Origin: Phocaeicola vulgatus
Lineage (GTDB): Bacteria > Bacteroidota > Bacteroidia > Bacteroidales > Tannerellaceae
Length of the DNA: 64,000 bases
Assembly: GCA_022009975.1 (NCBI GenBank)
Contig: CP091733.1
Coordinates: 513,001 to 577,000, forward strand
Reading direction: 5' to 3'
Below are positions 45,839 through 56,076 of the stretch, one piece after another. Both the position numbers and the translations under genes were made by a program. A model generated the notes under the pieces. The model saw nothing but the letters and a program-made list of their open reading frames with translations. It did not search any database and was not told where the DNA came from. Position 1 is the stretch's first letter. Each line of letters opens with the position of its first letter.

Positions 45839-47332
45839 ATGAGATTGATTAAAAATATAACATTAGGATTAGCGACAGTTGGAATAATGTCTTTAACTGG
45901 TTGTGCCAGTGATTACCTGGACACTGTCCCGTCAACAGCTGTTTCTGAATCGACAATAAATGGTTCGTTGGACAACCTTTACATAGCGTTGAACGGTATT
46001 CATAAGGAAATGGTTTCCCAGGAAACAGGATACCAGTGCTTGGGTGGTGAGCCTGGTTTTATGATGTGTCGTGATGTGGAAGCTGACGATATTACTTGGT
46101 TGACGAACACATGGATGAAGGCTGCCTATTTAGGATGGCAGTGTAATACAAATGAATCCAACGGCTATAACTATAAATATTGGCAGATTTATTACCAATG
46201 GATCCTGAACGCCAACAAGATATTGGATGGTTTGGAGAAAGTTGAAGTAACGGACCAAGAGTTGTTCAACCAGATAAAGGGTGAAGCATTGTGTATCCGT
46301 GCTTGGTCTCACTTTAATTTGGTTCAGCTTTATGGTGGACGTTATGATGCTGGCAAGGACAATTCACAGCCTGGTATTCCTTATCGTGTGAAACCGCTGG
46401 CAGAAGAGTTGGCTCGTAGCACCGTTAGCGAAGTTTATTCTTTCGTCAACAAAGATTTGGACGAGGCTTGTAAGCTTTTGGAAGGTATCAAAGTAAATGA
46501 TGTCAACCATTATAGCGAAATGGTGGCATGGGGTTTGAAGGCTCGTGTGGCATTGGCTATGCAAGATTATAACAATGCAGCAACCTATGCGGCGAAATCT
46601 ATTAACTTGGCTGAAACAGGAAGCAAAAGAAAGTTGATGTCTGGTAGCGAGTTGTACTGTGGATTTGCGAATATCACTTCCGATACCAAAGAGGCGATGT
46701 ATGCGGCAATGACTCCGAATGACAAGACTGTTTATTTCTACTCTTACTATGCTTATATGTCTTGGAACTTTAGCTCAACGGCTATCCGTCAGGGTGTGAA
46801 GTGTATCAATGCAGAGACTTATGATACAATGTCTGAAACAGACTTGCGCCGTGCATGGTGGGATCCGACAGGTGAAGCAGCTGTACCGGCAAAAAACTTT
46901 ATCAAGAATAAGTATCAGAACCGTAAGTTCACAGCTCGTTCTTCTGCTGATGCAGTAGGTGATGTTGCTTTCATGCGTTTGGCTGAAATGTACTTGACTC
47001 AGGCTGAAGCTTTGGCTCGTGCTGGTAAAACGACAGAAGCTCAGGAAGTGTTTACGAAATTCCAGATTACTCGTGACCCGTCTTATAAGTCAAAAGGTAA
47101 TTCCGGTGATGCTTTGGCAGAAGAAATCATGAACAGCCGCCGTATCGAATTATGGGGTGAAGGTTTCCGCTTCTATGACTTGAAACGTTTAAACTTACCG
47201 ATTAAACGAGGTTCTAACTTCGATATAGCATTCTGTACATTCCTTGAAAAGGATAAAGATGCTCAGGGTTGGATATGGGAAATTCCTAAGATTGAAACAG
47301 ACTATAATCCGCTTTGTACAAAGAACTATTAA
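45839..47332 (+). CDS. SusD-family nutrient-binding lipoprotein
   Basis: Surface lipoprotein that caps the SusC barrel and binds the substrate. The lipobox MSLTGC has Cys at residue 22, followed by the SusD start CASDYLDTVPSTAVSESTIN. TPR-like helices fill the N-terminal half (IKGEALCIRAWSHFNLVQLYGG). The SusD/RagB C-terminal signature is AFMRLAEMYLTQAEALARAG and ELWGEGFRFYDLKRL. At 497 aa it is full length. It forms an operon with susC and ends at a hairpin. Confidence 0.95.
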   Translation: MRLIKNITLGLATVGIMSLTGCASDYLDTVPSTAVSESTINGSLDNLYIALNGIHKEMVSQETGYQCLGGEPGFMMCRDVEADDITWLTNTWMKAAYLGWQCNTNESNGYNYKYWQIYYQWILNANKILDGLEKVEVTDQELFNQIKGEALCIRAWSHFNLVQLYGGRYDAGKDNSQPGIPYRVKPLAEELARSTVSEVYSFVNKDLDEACKLLEGIKVNDVNHYSEMVAWGLKARVALAMQDYNNAATYAAKSINLAETGSKRKLMSGSELYCGFANITSDTKEAMYAAMTPNDKTVYFYSYYAYMSWNFSSTAIRQGVKCINAETYDTMSETDLRRAWWDPTGEAAVPAKNFIKNKYQNRKFTARSSADAVGDVAFMRLAEMYLTQAEALARAGKTTEAQEVFTKFQITRDPSYKSKGNSGDALAEEIMNSRRIELWGEGFRFYDLKRLNLPIKRGSNFDIAFCTFLEKDKDAQGWIWEIPKIETDYNPLCTKNY

Positions 47333-47362
47333 ACAATATTCTTAATACATTAAATTTCTCTT

Positions 47363-47402
47363 AAAAGAGGTGGACGGGGTTTCCCGTTCGCCTCTTCCTC
47401 TT
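47363..47402 (+). terminator. Terminator of the susCD operon
   Basis: AAGAGG pairs with CCTCTT and CGGG with CCCG around a GTTT loop, with a T/C-rich tail, 31 bases after the susD stop. Confidence 0.6.
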
Positions 47403-47438
47403 TCTAAATGATTGGTTTTCAATGTTGTAATTTCCCCC

Positions 47439-47546
47439 AAAAAACATACCGTTGTTTTGAAAAAAACATTGGACGTTTTTGAAAAAACATTGGACGTTTT
47501 CAAAAATTCTTCGTGACGTTTTTGGGAAAACAACGGTATGTTTTTT
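47439..47546. repeat. Repeat array with 20-bp perfect inverted ends
   Basis: AAAAAACATACCGTTGTTTT (47439-47458) and AAAACAACGGTATGTTTTTT (47527-47546) are exact reverse complements. Between them lie two copies of ACATTGGACGTTTT and a variant. Units match the 21-bp array at 18697-18780 in reverse. Small open frames here are repeat artefacts. Confidence 0.85.
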
Positions 47547-47657
47547 CGAGTTGTTTTCTATGTATAAAAATCCCTTTCCCCACATGAGATTAGAAAATTC
47601 TAATACCATTTAAAAGTCTTCTAATTGGAATTTCGATTTCCCTTTCTTTTTACCATC

Positions 47658-47665
47658 TACCTTTG
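47658..47665 (+). promoter_or_regulatory. -7 box of the efflux operon
   Basis: TACCTTTG matches TAnnTTTG, 28 bases before the TolC-like gene. Confidence 0.5.
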
Positions 47666-47693
47666 CCCTCGAATTAAATAGCTTATATTAATT

Positions 47694-48961
47694 ATGAGGA
47701 TTCGTTCTTTGACGATTCTCTGGGCATTGGCCATCCAATGCCCTATTTTTGCCTATGCAGGAGGAGAATCAATCGTAAGTAGAGATTCAGTTGCTTGTTC
47801 GATAGAGGAGATGTGGCAACGGACTTTGCATCATCATTTACTTTTAAATGCCAAACAGAAAGAGGTCGAGGTTGCCAAGGCATCTTTGGCGCAGGAAAAG
47901 TTATGGGAAAATCCGCAAATTTCCCTATCTCATAATATCAATAACCCGGTGACGCACCGCTATTTTGAGTTCAATAAAGAGGGACAGACGGACATTCAAA
48001 TCTCTCAACGCATCTATATTGCCGGCCAGCGTGGCGAACGCATACGAATGGCTTCCGAGGAGATGTCGAGGGCGCAATATGGACAGCTGGATGCGGAGCG
48101 ACTCATGCGAAAGAGCTGTCCGGGCAGATGGTCCAGCTTTTCACACTTCAGCAGAAGGTCGATGTTGTCCAAAAAGAGGTTCTCTCGATGGATACGATCC
48201 TGCAAGCGTATGAAGAACAAAAGGCGAAAGGGAATGTTTCGTCTATCGAAATCATGCGGATTAGCGGTTTGCGGTTGCAATTATTGCAGGAAAAGGCGGA
48301 GTTGATGGCAGGCATCACCCGTTTGCAACAATCCATCCGGTTGATGGGCGGTTTGGATGCGCAAACGGTAATCGTCCCGAAGATTGATTATGCAGCCAAT
48401 GCCGCCATGTTGGAAAAGATACAATTAAGCACGATGAAGCGGGAATTGAGCGACCGGTCGGATATCCGCGCAGATGAACACGAGGTCAAATCGGCTGAAC
48501 ATCATGTCAAGTTGCAGAAGGCAAATGCCCTTCCGGAAATCAACCTGACAGGAGAATGGGATAAAAACGGGAGCATCGGTAGGAATTTCTTTGCGTTTGG
48601 CGTCACTTTTTCCCTTCCTGTCTTGAACCGCAACCAAGGGAACATTCGTGCGGCACGGGCTTCGCTCAACAGCAAGCGGTTGTTGCAGGATTGGAATTTG
48701 CGGCAGGCCCATTCGGAGATGGAGATTGCTTGGGAGAAACTGCAAATGGACTTGGCGATTGTCAAGGAGGCTGAAAAGCATCAAGGGATGGAGATTGACC
48801 GGATGTTGGAAGAGGTGCAAGCGCAATATATGAAGCGCAATATCTCTCTTCTCGAACTGGCGGATTATTACCAGACCTACAAGAATACGCATTTCCTGAT
48901 GATGGACAGTCAAAAGGATGTGTTGGTAGGAATGGCTGAAATGGGGATAAACATTCAATAA
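47694..48961 (+). CDS. TolC/CzcC-type outer-membrane efflux protein (one frameshift)
   Basis: Outer-membrane channel of a tripartite efflux pump. A signal peptide leads to long heptad-rich helices (NAKQKEVEVAKASLAQEKLWENPQISL) and the typical second half (ARASLNSKRLLQDWNLRQAHSEMEIAW, YMKRNISLLELADYYQTYKNT). The frame breaks near 48112; one extra A (LMRKELSGQMVQLFTLQQKV) fuses both halves to about 422 aa. It is the first gene of a five-gene group: outer-membrane channel, membrane-fusion protein, RND pump, response regulator and kinase. Confidence 0.85.
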
Positions 48962-48968
48962 AAGTAAG

Positions 48969-50062
48969 ATGAAAATGGGTTATAACGGAGCAGGTAAAGA
49001 TGTGTGGTTGCTATGTGTGTTGATGATGGCATGGAGTCTCTTGGCAAGTTGTGGCAACGGGGAGAAAGAGAGTGACGAAAATAGTGCCAATGACGCGCTT
49101 CTATCCACGATAGCCGTAAGCGAAGGCTTTGGAGGAAGAACTGGTGTTGAATGGCGATATTGCTTATGATGAAAATAAGGTAAGCAAAGTATATATTCCT
49201 TGTAGCGGTAAGATCCAAGGGGTGAAAGTGGAAATGGGGGATTATGTCGCAAGCGGGCAGTTGCTGGCTTCGGTCTATTCCCAAGATGCCGCAGAATATG
49301 GGAAACAAATGAGCGATATCCTTTCAGAAATCAAGTTGGCAAACCGTGAGCTTAGCTTGAAGAAAGACCTCCATCAAAGCGGAATGGCTTCGGACAAAGA
49401 GGTGGAGGAGGCGCAAAGCCGGGTAGATATGGCTCTTTCTGAAAAGGAAAGGTTGGAAGCGGTGGCTCATGTCAACGGTTACGCGGCTTCATCCATTGCG
49501 TCCATCACGGCTCCGATGTCCGGTTATCTCTTTGCAAAGAGTGTCTATAACGGTTCATATATAGATGATACGAACAACGACACGCCTGCTTTTGAAATTG
49601 CGAACTTGGAAAGTGTGTGGGTTGTGGCAGATGTATATGAAAGCGACATCAAACACATAGCGTTGGGCGAAAAGGTATATATTACCGTCTTGGCTTATCC
49701 GGAAATGAGATGGGAAGGGCACATCAATAAGCTCTATCCCAATTTGGATAGTGAGAGCAAGACGATGAAAGTGCGTGTCAATTTGGACAACAAAGAGAAA
49801 GTTGCTGCCGGGTATGTTTGCGAACGTGCATGTCTCCCTCACCGGTCCGGGAAAGAAAATGATGCAAGTGCCTTCCAAGTGCATTGTCTTTGAGAACGGG
49901 AACAATTATGTGGTGGCAGTGGACAACCAGGGGAAATATTACCGCCAAAAGGTTAAGGTTGCCCACCAGGACGAAACGGCTGCATACATTGAGAATGGAG
50001 TGAAGATTGGAGAACAGGTGGTTTGTGAAAACGCTTTGTTGGTATTTAGTAATTTGAGATAA
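48969..50062 (+). CDS. CzcB/CusB-type membrane-fusion protein (two frameshifts)
   Basis: Periplasmic adaptor linking the RND pump to the outer-membrane channel. It begins with a probable lipoprotein signal (WSLLASCGNGEKES). The lipoyl/barrel-sandwich part (YIPCSGKIQGVKVEMGDYVASGQLL), a helical hairpin and the beta-barrel (ESVWVVADVYESDIKHIALG) follow. The frame breaks near 49130 and 49800. Adding two T (or removing one base) and two A (or removing one) respectively restores EEELVLNGDIAYDE and LLPGMFANVHVSL. Full length is about 365 aa. Eight bases separate it from each neighbour. Confidence 0.85.
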
Positions 50063-50069
50063 AGGTCTT

Positions 50070-53000
50070 ATGAATAAGTTTATAGATTTCATCATCGCTT
50101 TCTCTTTGAGGCGGAAATATATGATTCTGTGTCTAACGGCAGTGCTGACGATTACAGGCATCTTCTGTTTCAAGGAGACTCCGGTCGATGCTTTTCCAGA
50201 TGTTACCAATACGAAGGTGACCATTATCTCGCAATGGCCGGGGCGCAGTGCGGAGGAAATAGAGAAGTTTGTCACGATTCCCATCGAGATAGCCATGAAT
50301 GCGGCACAAGAGAAGACGGATATCCGCAGCACGACCCTGTTCGGTTTGTCGGTGGTGACGGTCCTCTTCGACGATCACGCCAATGATGAGTTTGCCCGCC
50401 AGCAGGTGTTCAATCTGTTGAAAGATGCGGATTTGCCCGAAGGAGTCGAACCGGACGTGCAACCCCTGCAAGGTCCGACCGGTGAAGTTTACCGTTATAC
50501 GTTGGCAAGTGACAAGCAGAGCGTAAGGGAATTGAAAACGTTGCAAGATTGGGTTGTGGAGCGCAATCTGAGGGCAGTGTCGGGAGTGGCGGATGTTGTC
50601 AGTTTCGGTGGAGAGGTCAAGACCTTCGAAGTAAGTGTCAACCCGAACCAGTTGGCGACATACGGAATCTCTTCTTTGGAACTTTATGAGGCGATTGCCA
50701 ATAGCAATGTCAATGTGGGAGGAGATGTCATTGAAAAGAATGCCCAAGCTTATGTGGTAAGAGGAATTGGTTTGATTAATGATGCGGAGGAAATAGGAAA
50801 TGTCGTTATCAAACGTAAAAGGAAATCCGATATTGGTGCGCCATGTGGCGAAAATCAACGAAGCATGCCAACCTCGTTTGGGACAAGTGGGACGTGCCGG
50901 AAACAACGATGTGGTGGAAGGTATTGTGGTGATGCGCAAAGGAGAGAATGCGGAACGTGTCATTGCGGCCCTGAAAGAAAAGATAGACTGGATACAAAAG
51001 GAGAAATTGCCGGAAGATGTAAAGATAGTGCCCTTTTATGACCGTGAAGATTTGGTTAACTTGGCAGTCTCTACAGTTTTCCATAATGTCATAGAGGGCA
51101 TCTTGTTGGTGACTTTGGTGATGTTCTTGTTTATGCGTGACTGGCGCACGACAGTAATCGTGGCAAGTGTCATCCCGTTGGCTCTGTTGTTTGCCTTCAT
51201 CTGCCTTTGGTTACGGGGCATGAGTGCGAACCTGCTGTCGTTGGGAGCGATAGACTTTGGAATTATCATAGACGGAGCGGTGGTGATGATAGAAGCGATT
51301 TATGTGATGTTGGATGCCAAAGCGGGTGAAATCGGCATGGACTCCTTCAATAAACTCTCAAAACCGGGATTGATACGAGTGACAGCCCGCAGCAAAGCGA
51401 AGTCCGTCTTCTTTTCCAAGTTGATTATTATCACGGCATTGTTGCCCATCTTTGCCTTCCAGAAAGTAGAAGGGAAGATGTTTCACCTTTGGCTTTCACG
51501 TTGGGCTTTGCCTTGCTTGGAGCCTTGGTGTTTACGATGACGCTCGTGCCGGTTCTATCTTCCATGCTTTTGAAGAAGAACGTGAAGGAGAAGAAGAACC
51601 GTTTCTTGGAGTGGGTCCATTGCTATTCCAACCGGGCGTTTAGCTATTGCCACTCCCATGCCAAAGAGACGATTGCCGTTTCTATCCTCGTCATGATTGC
51701 CGGAATCGCCTCTTTCGTCATGTTGGGTACGGAATTCCTGCCGCAGATGAACGAAGGATCTATTTATATCCGTGCGACGATGCCACAAAGCATCTCCTTG
51801 AAGGAGTCTGTCAAGATTGCCGACCAATTGAGGGAGGAAGTGATCCGTTTCCCGGAAATCCGGGAGGTGCTGACGCAGACCGGTCGTCCGAATGATGGCA
51901 CGGATGCTACCGGATTTTACAACATTGAACTGTTTGTCAAGATGTATCCGGAGAAGGAGTGGAAATCGGGAATGTCGAAAGAGGAACTTATCACCGCTAT
52001 CGACAAGAAACTCTCCGTATATCCAGGTGTCGATTTCAACTTCTCCCAGCCCATTAGTGACAATGTGGAAGAGGCGGTAAGTGGTGTGAAAGGAGCTATT
52101 GTGGCGAAAGTGTATGGCAATGACCTCTATGAAAGTGAACGGATAGCGGAAAAGGTAGCAGAGACCATGCGTCCCATTCCGGGCATTGCCGATTTGGGAG
52201 TCTTGCGGAATATTGGTCAGCCGGAGCTGCAGATAAATATAAACGAAGCAAGGTTGGCTCGTTATGGAGTGAGCAAGTCGGATGTGCAACGCACGGTGGA
52301 AATGGCAATTGGTGGAAAAGTGGCTTCCCAAGTGTATGAAGGCGAACGGAAGTTTGATATCGTGGTGCGTTATGATAAACCCTTCCGCCAAGACGAGGAA
52401 CAGATTGGCAAGATAAAGGTGCCGGCTTCAGATGGAGCAATGATTCCGATAAAAGAGATTGCCGATATCCGTATGATTACCGGACCGCTGATTATATATC
52501 GTGACAACCACCAAAGATATTGTGCCGTCAAGTTCTCTGTCCGTGACCGAGACATGGGATCCGCAGTGGATGAATCGAGGACCAAAGTTGCCCGTGCGGT
52601 TGATTTGCCGGACGGTTACCGGATAGAATGGAATGGTGACTTTGAGAACCAAAAGCGAGCTTCAGCCCGTTTGGCTCATGTTGTCCCCATCAGCATTCTT
52701 CTGATATTCTCTATTTTGTATATGCTGTTCAGTAGTGCCCGTGATGCCCTGCTGGTTTTGCTAAATGTGCCGTTTGCTGCCGTAGGAGGAATCTTGATAC
52801 TCTTGCTCACCGGTTTTAACTTCTCCATTTCAGCAGGTATCGGTTTCATCTGCCTGTTTGGTATTTGTATCCAGAACGGAGTGATTATGATTATGGATAT
52901 TAAACATTTCATCCGGCATAAGCATTCCCTTTTGGATGCAGTCGATTTGGGAATGCAATCACGTATGCGGTCGGTGTTGATGACAGCGATGATGGCGACA

Positions 53001-53174
53001 TTGGGATTGCTGCCGGCAGCTCTCAGTCATGGCATTGGTTCGGAAAGCCAACGTCCTTTGGCAATAGTCATCATTGGAGGATTGGTGTTTGCCACGCTCT
53101 TTACTCTCTTTGTTTCCCGCTATTTGTGGAGAAAGTGTACAAGCGGACGGTTTTTGACGGGGAAGGAGTGTTAA
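50070..53174 (+). CDS. CzcA/CusA-type heavy-metal RND efflux pump (two frameshifts)
   Basis: Proton-driven inner-membrane pump of the heavy-metal efflux (HME) branch. It starts MNKFIDFIIAFSLRRKYMIL and shows VDAFPDVTNTKVTIISQWPG and the transmembrane-4 motif GAIDFGIIIDGAVVMIE. HME pumps carry acidic proton-relay residues here, matching DFGIIIDGAVVMIE. Two frameshifts occur. Near 50815 two A are missing (VVIKNVKGNPILVRHV restored) and near 51483 one T is missing (KMFSPLAFTLGF restored). Full length is about 1035 aa. The metal (copper, silver, zinc, cobalt or nickel) is not deducible with confidence. Confidence 0.88.
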
Positions 53175-53249
53175 AGCAACGGAAACTATGATGGATTCAT
53201 CCGTTTCTTTGTTAACTTTACCAACCGGGAAAATAAGATTGTATCAAAT

Positions 53250-53951
53250 ATGTCTGTGAGCAAACACATATTCATTGCTGAAGATGAAGCCAATATTTCC
53301 GACTTCCTGAAAAGGGGATTGGAGGATTGCGGTTATGAAGTAAGCGTGGCATCCAATGGGAATGAAGCTTGGTTGATGATGGAGGATGGTATGCTGGAGG
53401 AGCGGTTCTGCATGCTGTTGTTGGACATCCGCATGCCAGGCATGAATGGATTGGAATTATGCAAGCGGTTCCGGAGCCATTTCGGGTATAAGGTGCCAGT
53501 GTTGATGTTGACGGCATTGGATACGACGGAGGACATTGTGGCAGGTTTGCATGCCGGGGCGGATGATTATTTGGCGAAGCCGTTTAAGTTTATCGAACTG
53601 CTTGCCCGTATCGAATCGCTGTTGCGCCGATCGGCTGTCGTTGCGGAGAATTCCCAGAAGATACATTGCGGCGATTTGCTCTGTGACCCGTCTACTCATC
53701 GGGCGACACGGAAGAATCTGACGGTAGATTTATCAACCAAAGAGTACCGTTTGTTGGAATATTTCATCCGCCACCAGGGGGAAATCCTCTCACGTAAGCA
53801 GTTGTTGAGAGATGTTTGGGACAAGGATTTCGACACCAACACGAATGTGGTGGATGTTTATGTCCGTTACTTGCGGAATAAGATAGACGAACCCTTTCCT
53901 CATAAACTGATTCATACGATTGTCGGTGTAGGTTATATCATGAAGGAATAA
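53250..53951 (+). CDS. OmpR-family response regulator
   Basis: Two-component transcription regulator of 233 aa. The receiver domain (about 5-118) has acidic EDE at 11-13, the phospho-accepting Asp59 (LLLDIRMPGMNG), the switch Thr (LTALD) and Lys (YLAKPFKF). The winged-helix DNA-binding domain (about 135-230) contains LSTKEYRLLEYFIRHQGEILSR and VVDVYVRYLRNKID. It lies 75 bases after the pump gene and 20 bases before its kinase. It probably controls the pump operon; target sites were not found. Confidence 0.92.
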   Translation: MSVSKHIFIAEDEANISDFLKRGLEDCGYEVSVASNGNEAWLMMEDGMLEERFCMLLLDIRMPGMNGLELCKRFRSHFGYKVPVLMLTALDTTEDIVAGLHAGADDYLAKPFKFIELLARIESLLRRSAVVAENSQKIHCGDLLCDPSTHRATRKNLTVDLSTKEYRLLEYFIRHQGEILSRKQLLRDVWDKDFDTNTNVVDVYVRYLRNKIDEPFPHKLIHTIVGVGYIMKE

Positions 53952-53971
53952 GTAGTTTAGGTTTCTCGATT

Positions 53972-55150
53972 ATGAAAGCGGGGCGGAAAATATCGTGGGT
54001 CTATTCAGCCATTACCATCTCTTTGGTGGTAGTGACGGGAATCGTTTTCTATGTTTTGAGTTCACGTTATGTCGAGAACCTCTATTTTAAATATATCTCG
54101 GAGAAAGCGCATGCCGTGGCTGTCGAACGATTTGAAGAAGATGAGATGGATCCTGTGAGATATCGGAATGCGGTGCTTCATCGGCAAAATTCCATCCCGA
54201 CTTCGCATGAGCTGTTTATAAATATGGCAGATGAGGAGATGGCGGATAATTCTTTGGGACAGTATTTGGACGATGCCCAAATCGAGGAGGTCAAACAAGG
54301 AAAAGAGGTTTTCTTCAGGCGAGGCGATGAAGTGGGGACTTCATTTATCTATTACGACAATGAGGGGACGTATGTTGTCGTTGTGCTCAGCAGGAATCCG
54401 TATGGAAAGGAGATTAGCCGGACGATTGGTTTGGCTGTCCTGATTCTTATTTCCTTATCTTCCATAGTCCTTTATCTGATTAGCCGTTTGTATGCAATCA
54501 AGGCGGTGGATCGCATCGACCGCAATTACCAACGGGAGAAACTGTTTGTCAACAATGCTTCCCATGAGATAAACAATCCGCTGACCGCAATCCAAGGAGA
54601 GTGCGATATTGCCTTGATGCGGGAACGTACTCCGGAAGAGTATCGCCATTTCCTGACGAAGATAAGCAAAGAGACTACCCGTGTCATTGACATCATGCGC
54701 AGCCTGCTTCAGTTTTCCCATGCTAAATCAGAAAAGTTGGATCACTCCTTGTCTGACCGGGTGGACATGGCTCTGTTTATGGAGCAGTTTGCAAGTAGTG
54801 AGGTACAAATCAAGGTTGAATCCAGTTTCTATGTCCTGACAGACGAAGGTCTTTTGCTCATTGCTATGCGGAATTTGATAAGTAATGCAATCAAATATTC
54901 GGAAACGCCACCAATAACCGTCTTGGTACGATCTAATGAAATAGAGATTAAGGATAAAGGCATAGGTATTCCTGATGCGGATTTGCCTCATATCTTTGAG
55001 CCTTTTTACCGCGCCGAAAACTCCAGCTGCATGTCGGGACATGGCATTGGCTTGGCTTTGTCCAAAGAGATTATCGAGAAGTTGGGAGGAGAAATATCGG
55101 TTGATTCCAACCTTGGAGAAGGGACTTCCTTTATTGTTCGATTCGTCTGA
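53972..55150 (+). CDS. Sensor histidine kinase of the efflux system
   Basis: Membrane sensor of 392 aa. Transmembrane helices lie at about 8-29 and 151-172, enclosing a periplasmic sensing region of about 120 residues. The HisKA H-box is NNASHEINNPLTAIQGE with His198. The ATPase domain has N-box MRNLISNAIKYSETP, G1 IKDKGIGIPDADL and G2 GHGIGLALSKEI. No HAMP domain is obvious. It is adjacent to the response regulator and the CzcCBA-like genes, so a metal-sensing (CusS-like) role is inferred. Confidence 0.9.
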   Translation: MKAGRKISWVYSAITISLVVVTGIVFYVLSSRYVENLYFKYISEKAHAVAVERFEEDEMDPVRYRNAVLHRQNSIPTSHELFINMADEEMADNSLGQYLDDAQIEEVKQGKEVFFRRGDEVGTSFIYYDNEGTYVVVVLSRNPYGKEISRTIGLAVLILISLSSIVLYLISRLYAIKAVDRIDRNYQREKLFVNNASHEINNPLTAIQGECDIALMRERTPEEYRHFLTKISKETTRVIDIMRSLLQFSHAKSEKLDHSLSDRVDMALFMEQFASSEVQIKVESSFYVLTDEGLLLIAMRNLISNAIKYSETPPITVLVRSNEIEIKDKGIGIPDADLPHIFEPFYRAENSSCMSGHGIGLALSKEIIEKLGGEISVDSNLGEGTSFIVRFV

Positions 55151-55207
55151 TTGAGCCTCTGATAAATTTTTTCGATAATTTGATAAATGAATTCAATGGA
55201 AGAAAAG

Positions 55208-55238
55208 TTGACAAGCTGAATTGGAATAACTAAATTTG
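55208..55238 (+). promoter_or_regulatory. Promoter of the rubrerythrin gene
   Basis: TTG at 55208-55210 and TAAATTTG at 55231-55238 with a 20-base spacer, 46 bases before the start. Confidence 0.6.
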
Positions 55239-55284
55239 CATTAGATAAATAAAACGAAATAACAACCAATTAAAAATTAGCGAT

Positions 55285-55837
55285 ATGAAAAAGAAATGGA
55301 TTTGTACAATTTGCGGTTATGTTCATGAAGGTGATGAAGCTCCTGATTTCTGCCCACAGTGTAAAGCTCCTAAGAGCAAATTCAAAGAAATGGAAGAAAC
55401 AGCTGGTGCTTTGAGTTTTGCAGACGAACATGTTATTGGCGTTGCCAAAGGTTGTGACGAAGAGATGTTGAAAGACTTGAACGCTCATTTCAATGGCGAA
55501 TGCACCGAAGTGGGAATGTATCTGGCAATGAGTCGTCAAGCAGACCGTGAAGGATATCCTGAAGTGGCTGAAGCTTTCAAACGCTATGCTTGGGAAGAAG
55601 CTGAACATGCTGCTAAATTCGCAGAATTGTTAGGTGATGTGGTTTGGGATACAAAGACCAACTTGGAAACGTATGAATGCTGAAAGCGGTGCTTGTGCGG
55701 ACAAGAAACGTATCGCCACTCGTGCTAAGCAATTGAACTTGGATGCTATCCATGACACTGTTCATGAAATGGCAAAAGACGAAGCTCGTCACGGTAAAGG
55801 ATTTGAAGGCCTTTACAACCGCTACTTCAAGAAGTAA
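55285..55837 (+). CDS. rbr: Rubrerythrin (rubredoxin-first type, one frameshift)
   Basis: Non-haem iron peroxidase that protects anaerobes from hydrogen peroxide. The N-terminal rubredoxin domain has CTICGYVHEG and CPQCKAPKSKF, giving four iron-binding Cys. The four-helix diiron domain follows, with Glu ligands in NGECTEVGMYLAMS, WEEAEHAAKF and EMAKDEARHGKGFEGL. The order (rubredoxin first) is the reversed arrangement. The frame breaks near 55670. Two A (NLEKRMNAESGA) restore about 184 aa. It is monocistronic, with a good promoter and terminator. Confidence 0.93.
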
Positions 55838-55862
55838 TTGTTCTGTGTAGATAGATAGTTGA

Positions 55863-55905
55863 AAAGGGGCTGTGTCAAAACAACTGTTTTTGGCGCAGCC
55901 CCTTT
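55863..55905. terminator. Bidirectional hairpin terminator
   Basis: AAAGGGGCTG pairs with CAGCCCCTTT, with CAAAA...TTTTTG inside, between the convergent rubrerythrin and 5'-nucleotidase-family genes. Confidence 0.75.
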
Positions 55906-56020
55906 AAAGTGTGTCAGAATTAGCAAAATGCAAGGTGCTGAGGATGAGACCGACAGGAGTTTACCCGAGGTCGAATTCCGAAAGTAACGCAGCAGTTTGC
56001 AATTATGACACACCACCTTT
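55906..56020 (+). mobile_element. 115-bp transposon-like element with terminal inverted repeats
   Basis: The left end AAAGTGTGTCAGAATTAGCA matches the reverse complement of the right end, AAAGGTGGTGTGTCATAATT, with a short gap. The interior (GATGAGACCGACAGGAGTTT, then CGAAAGTAACGCAGCAG) equals the 20103-20229 copy with a 12-base deletion. A diverged partial left end (CTATTTGTCAAGATGAGC) follows. Confidence 0.65.
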
Positions 56021-56076
56021 ACTATTTGTCAAGATGAGCAAGTTGTTAGATGCCCAATGACTCTTCTTTTGGAATC

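Noticed and set aside
47342..47609. Small frames encoding KTSNVF repeats
   Set aside because: They are translations of the 21-bp repeat array and not genes.
50800..53174. Programmed frameshifting in the RND pump
   Set aside because: No slippery heptamer with a following pseudoknot was seen, and identical run-length errors occur in unrelated genes.
55634..55837. Separate small gene for the C-terminal part of rubrerythrin
   Set aside because: The text continues the diiron domain of the upstream frame; a two-base loss in an A run explains the split.
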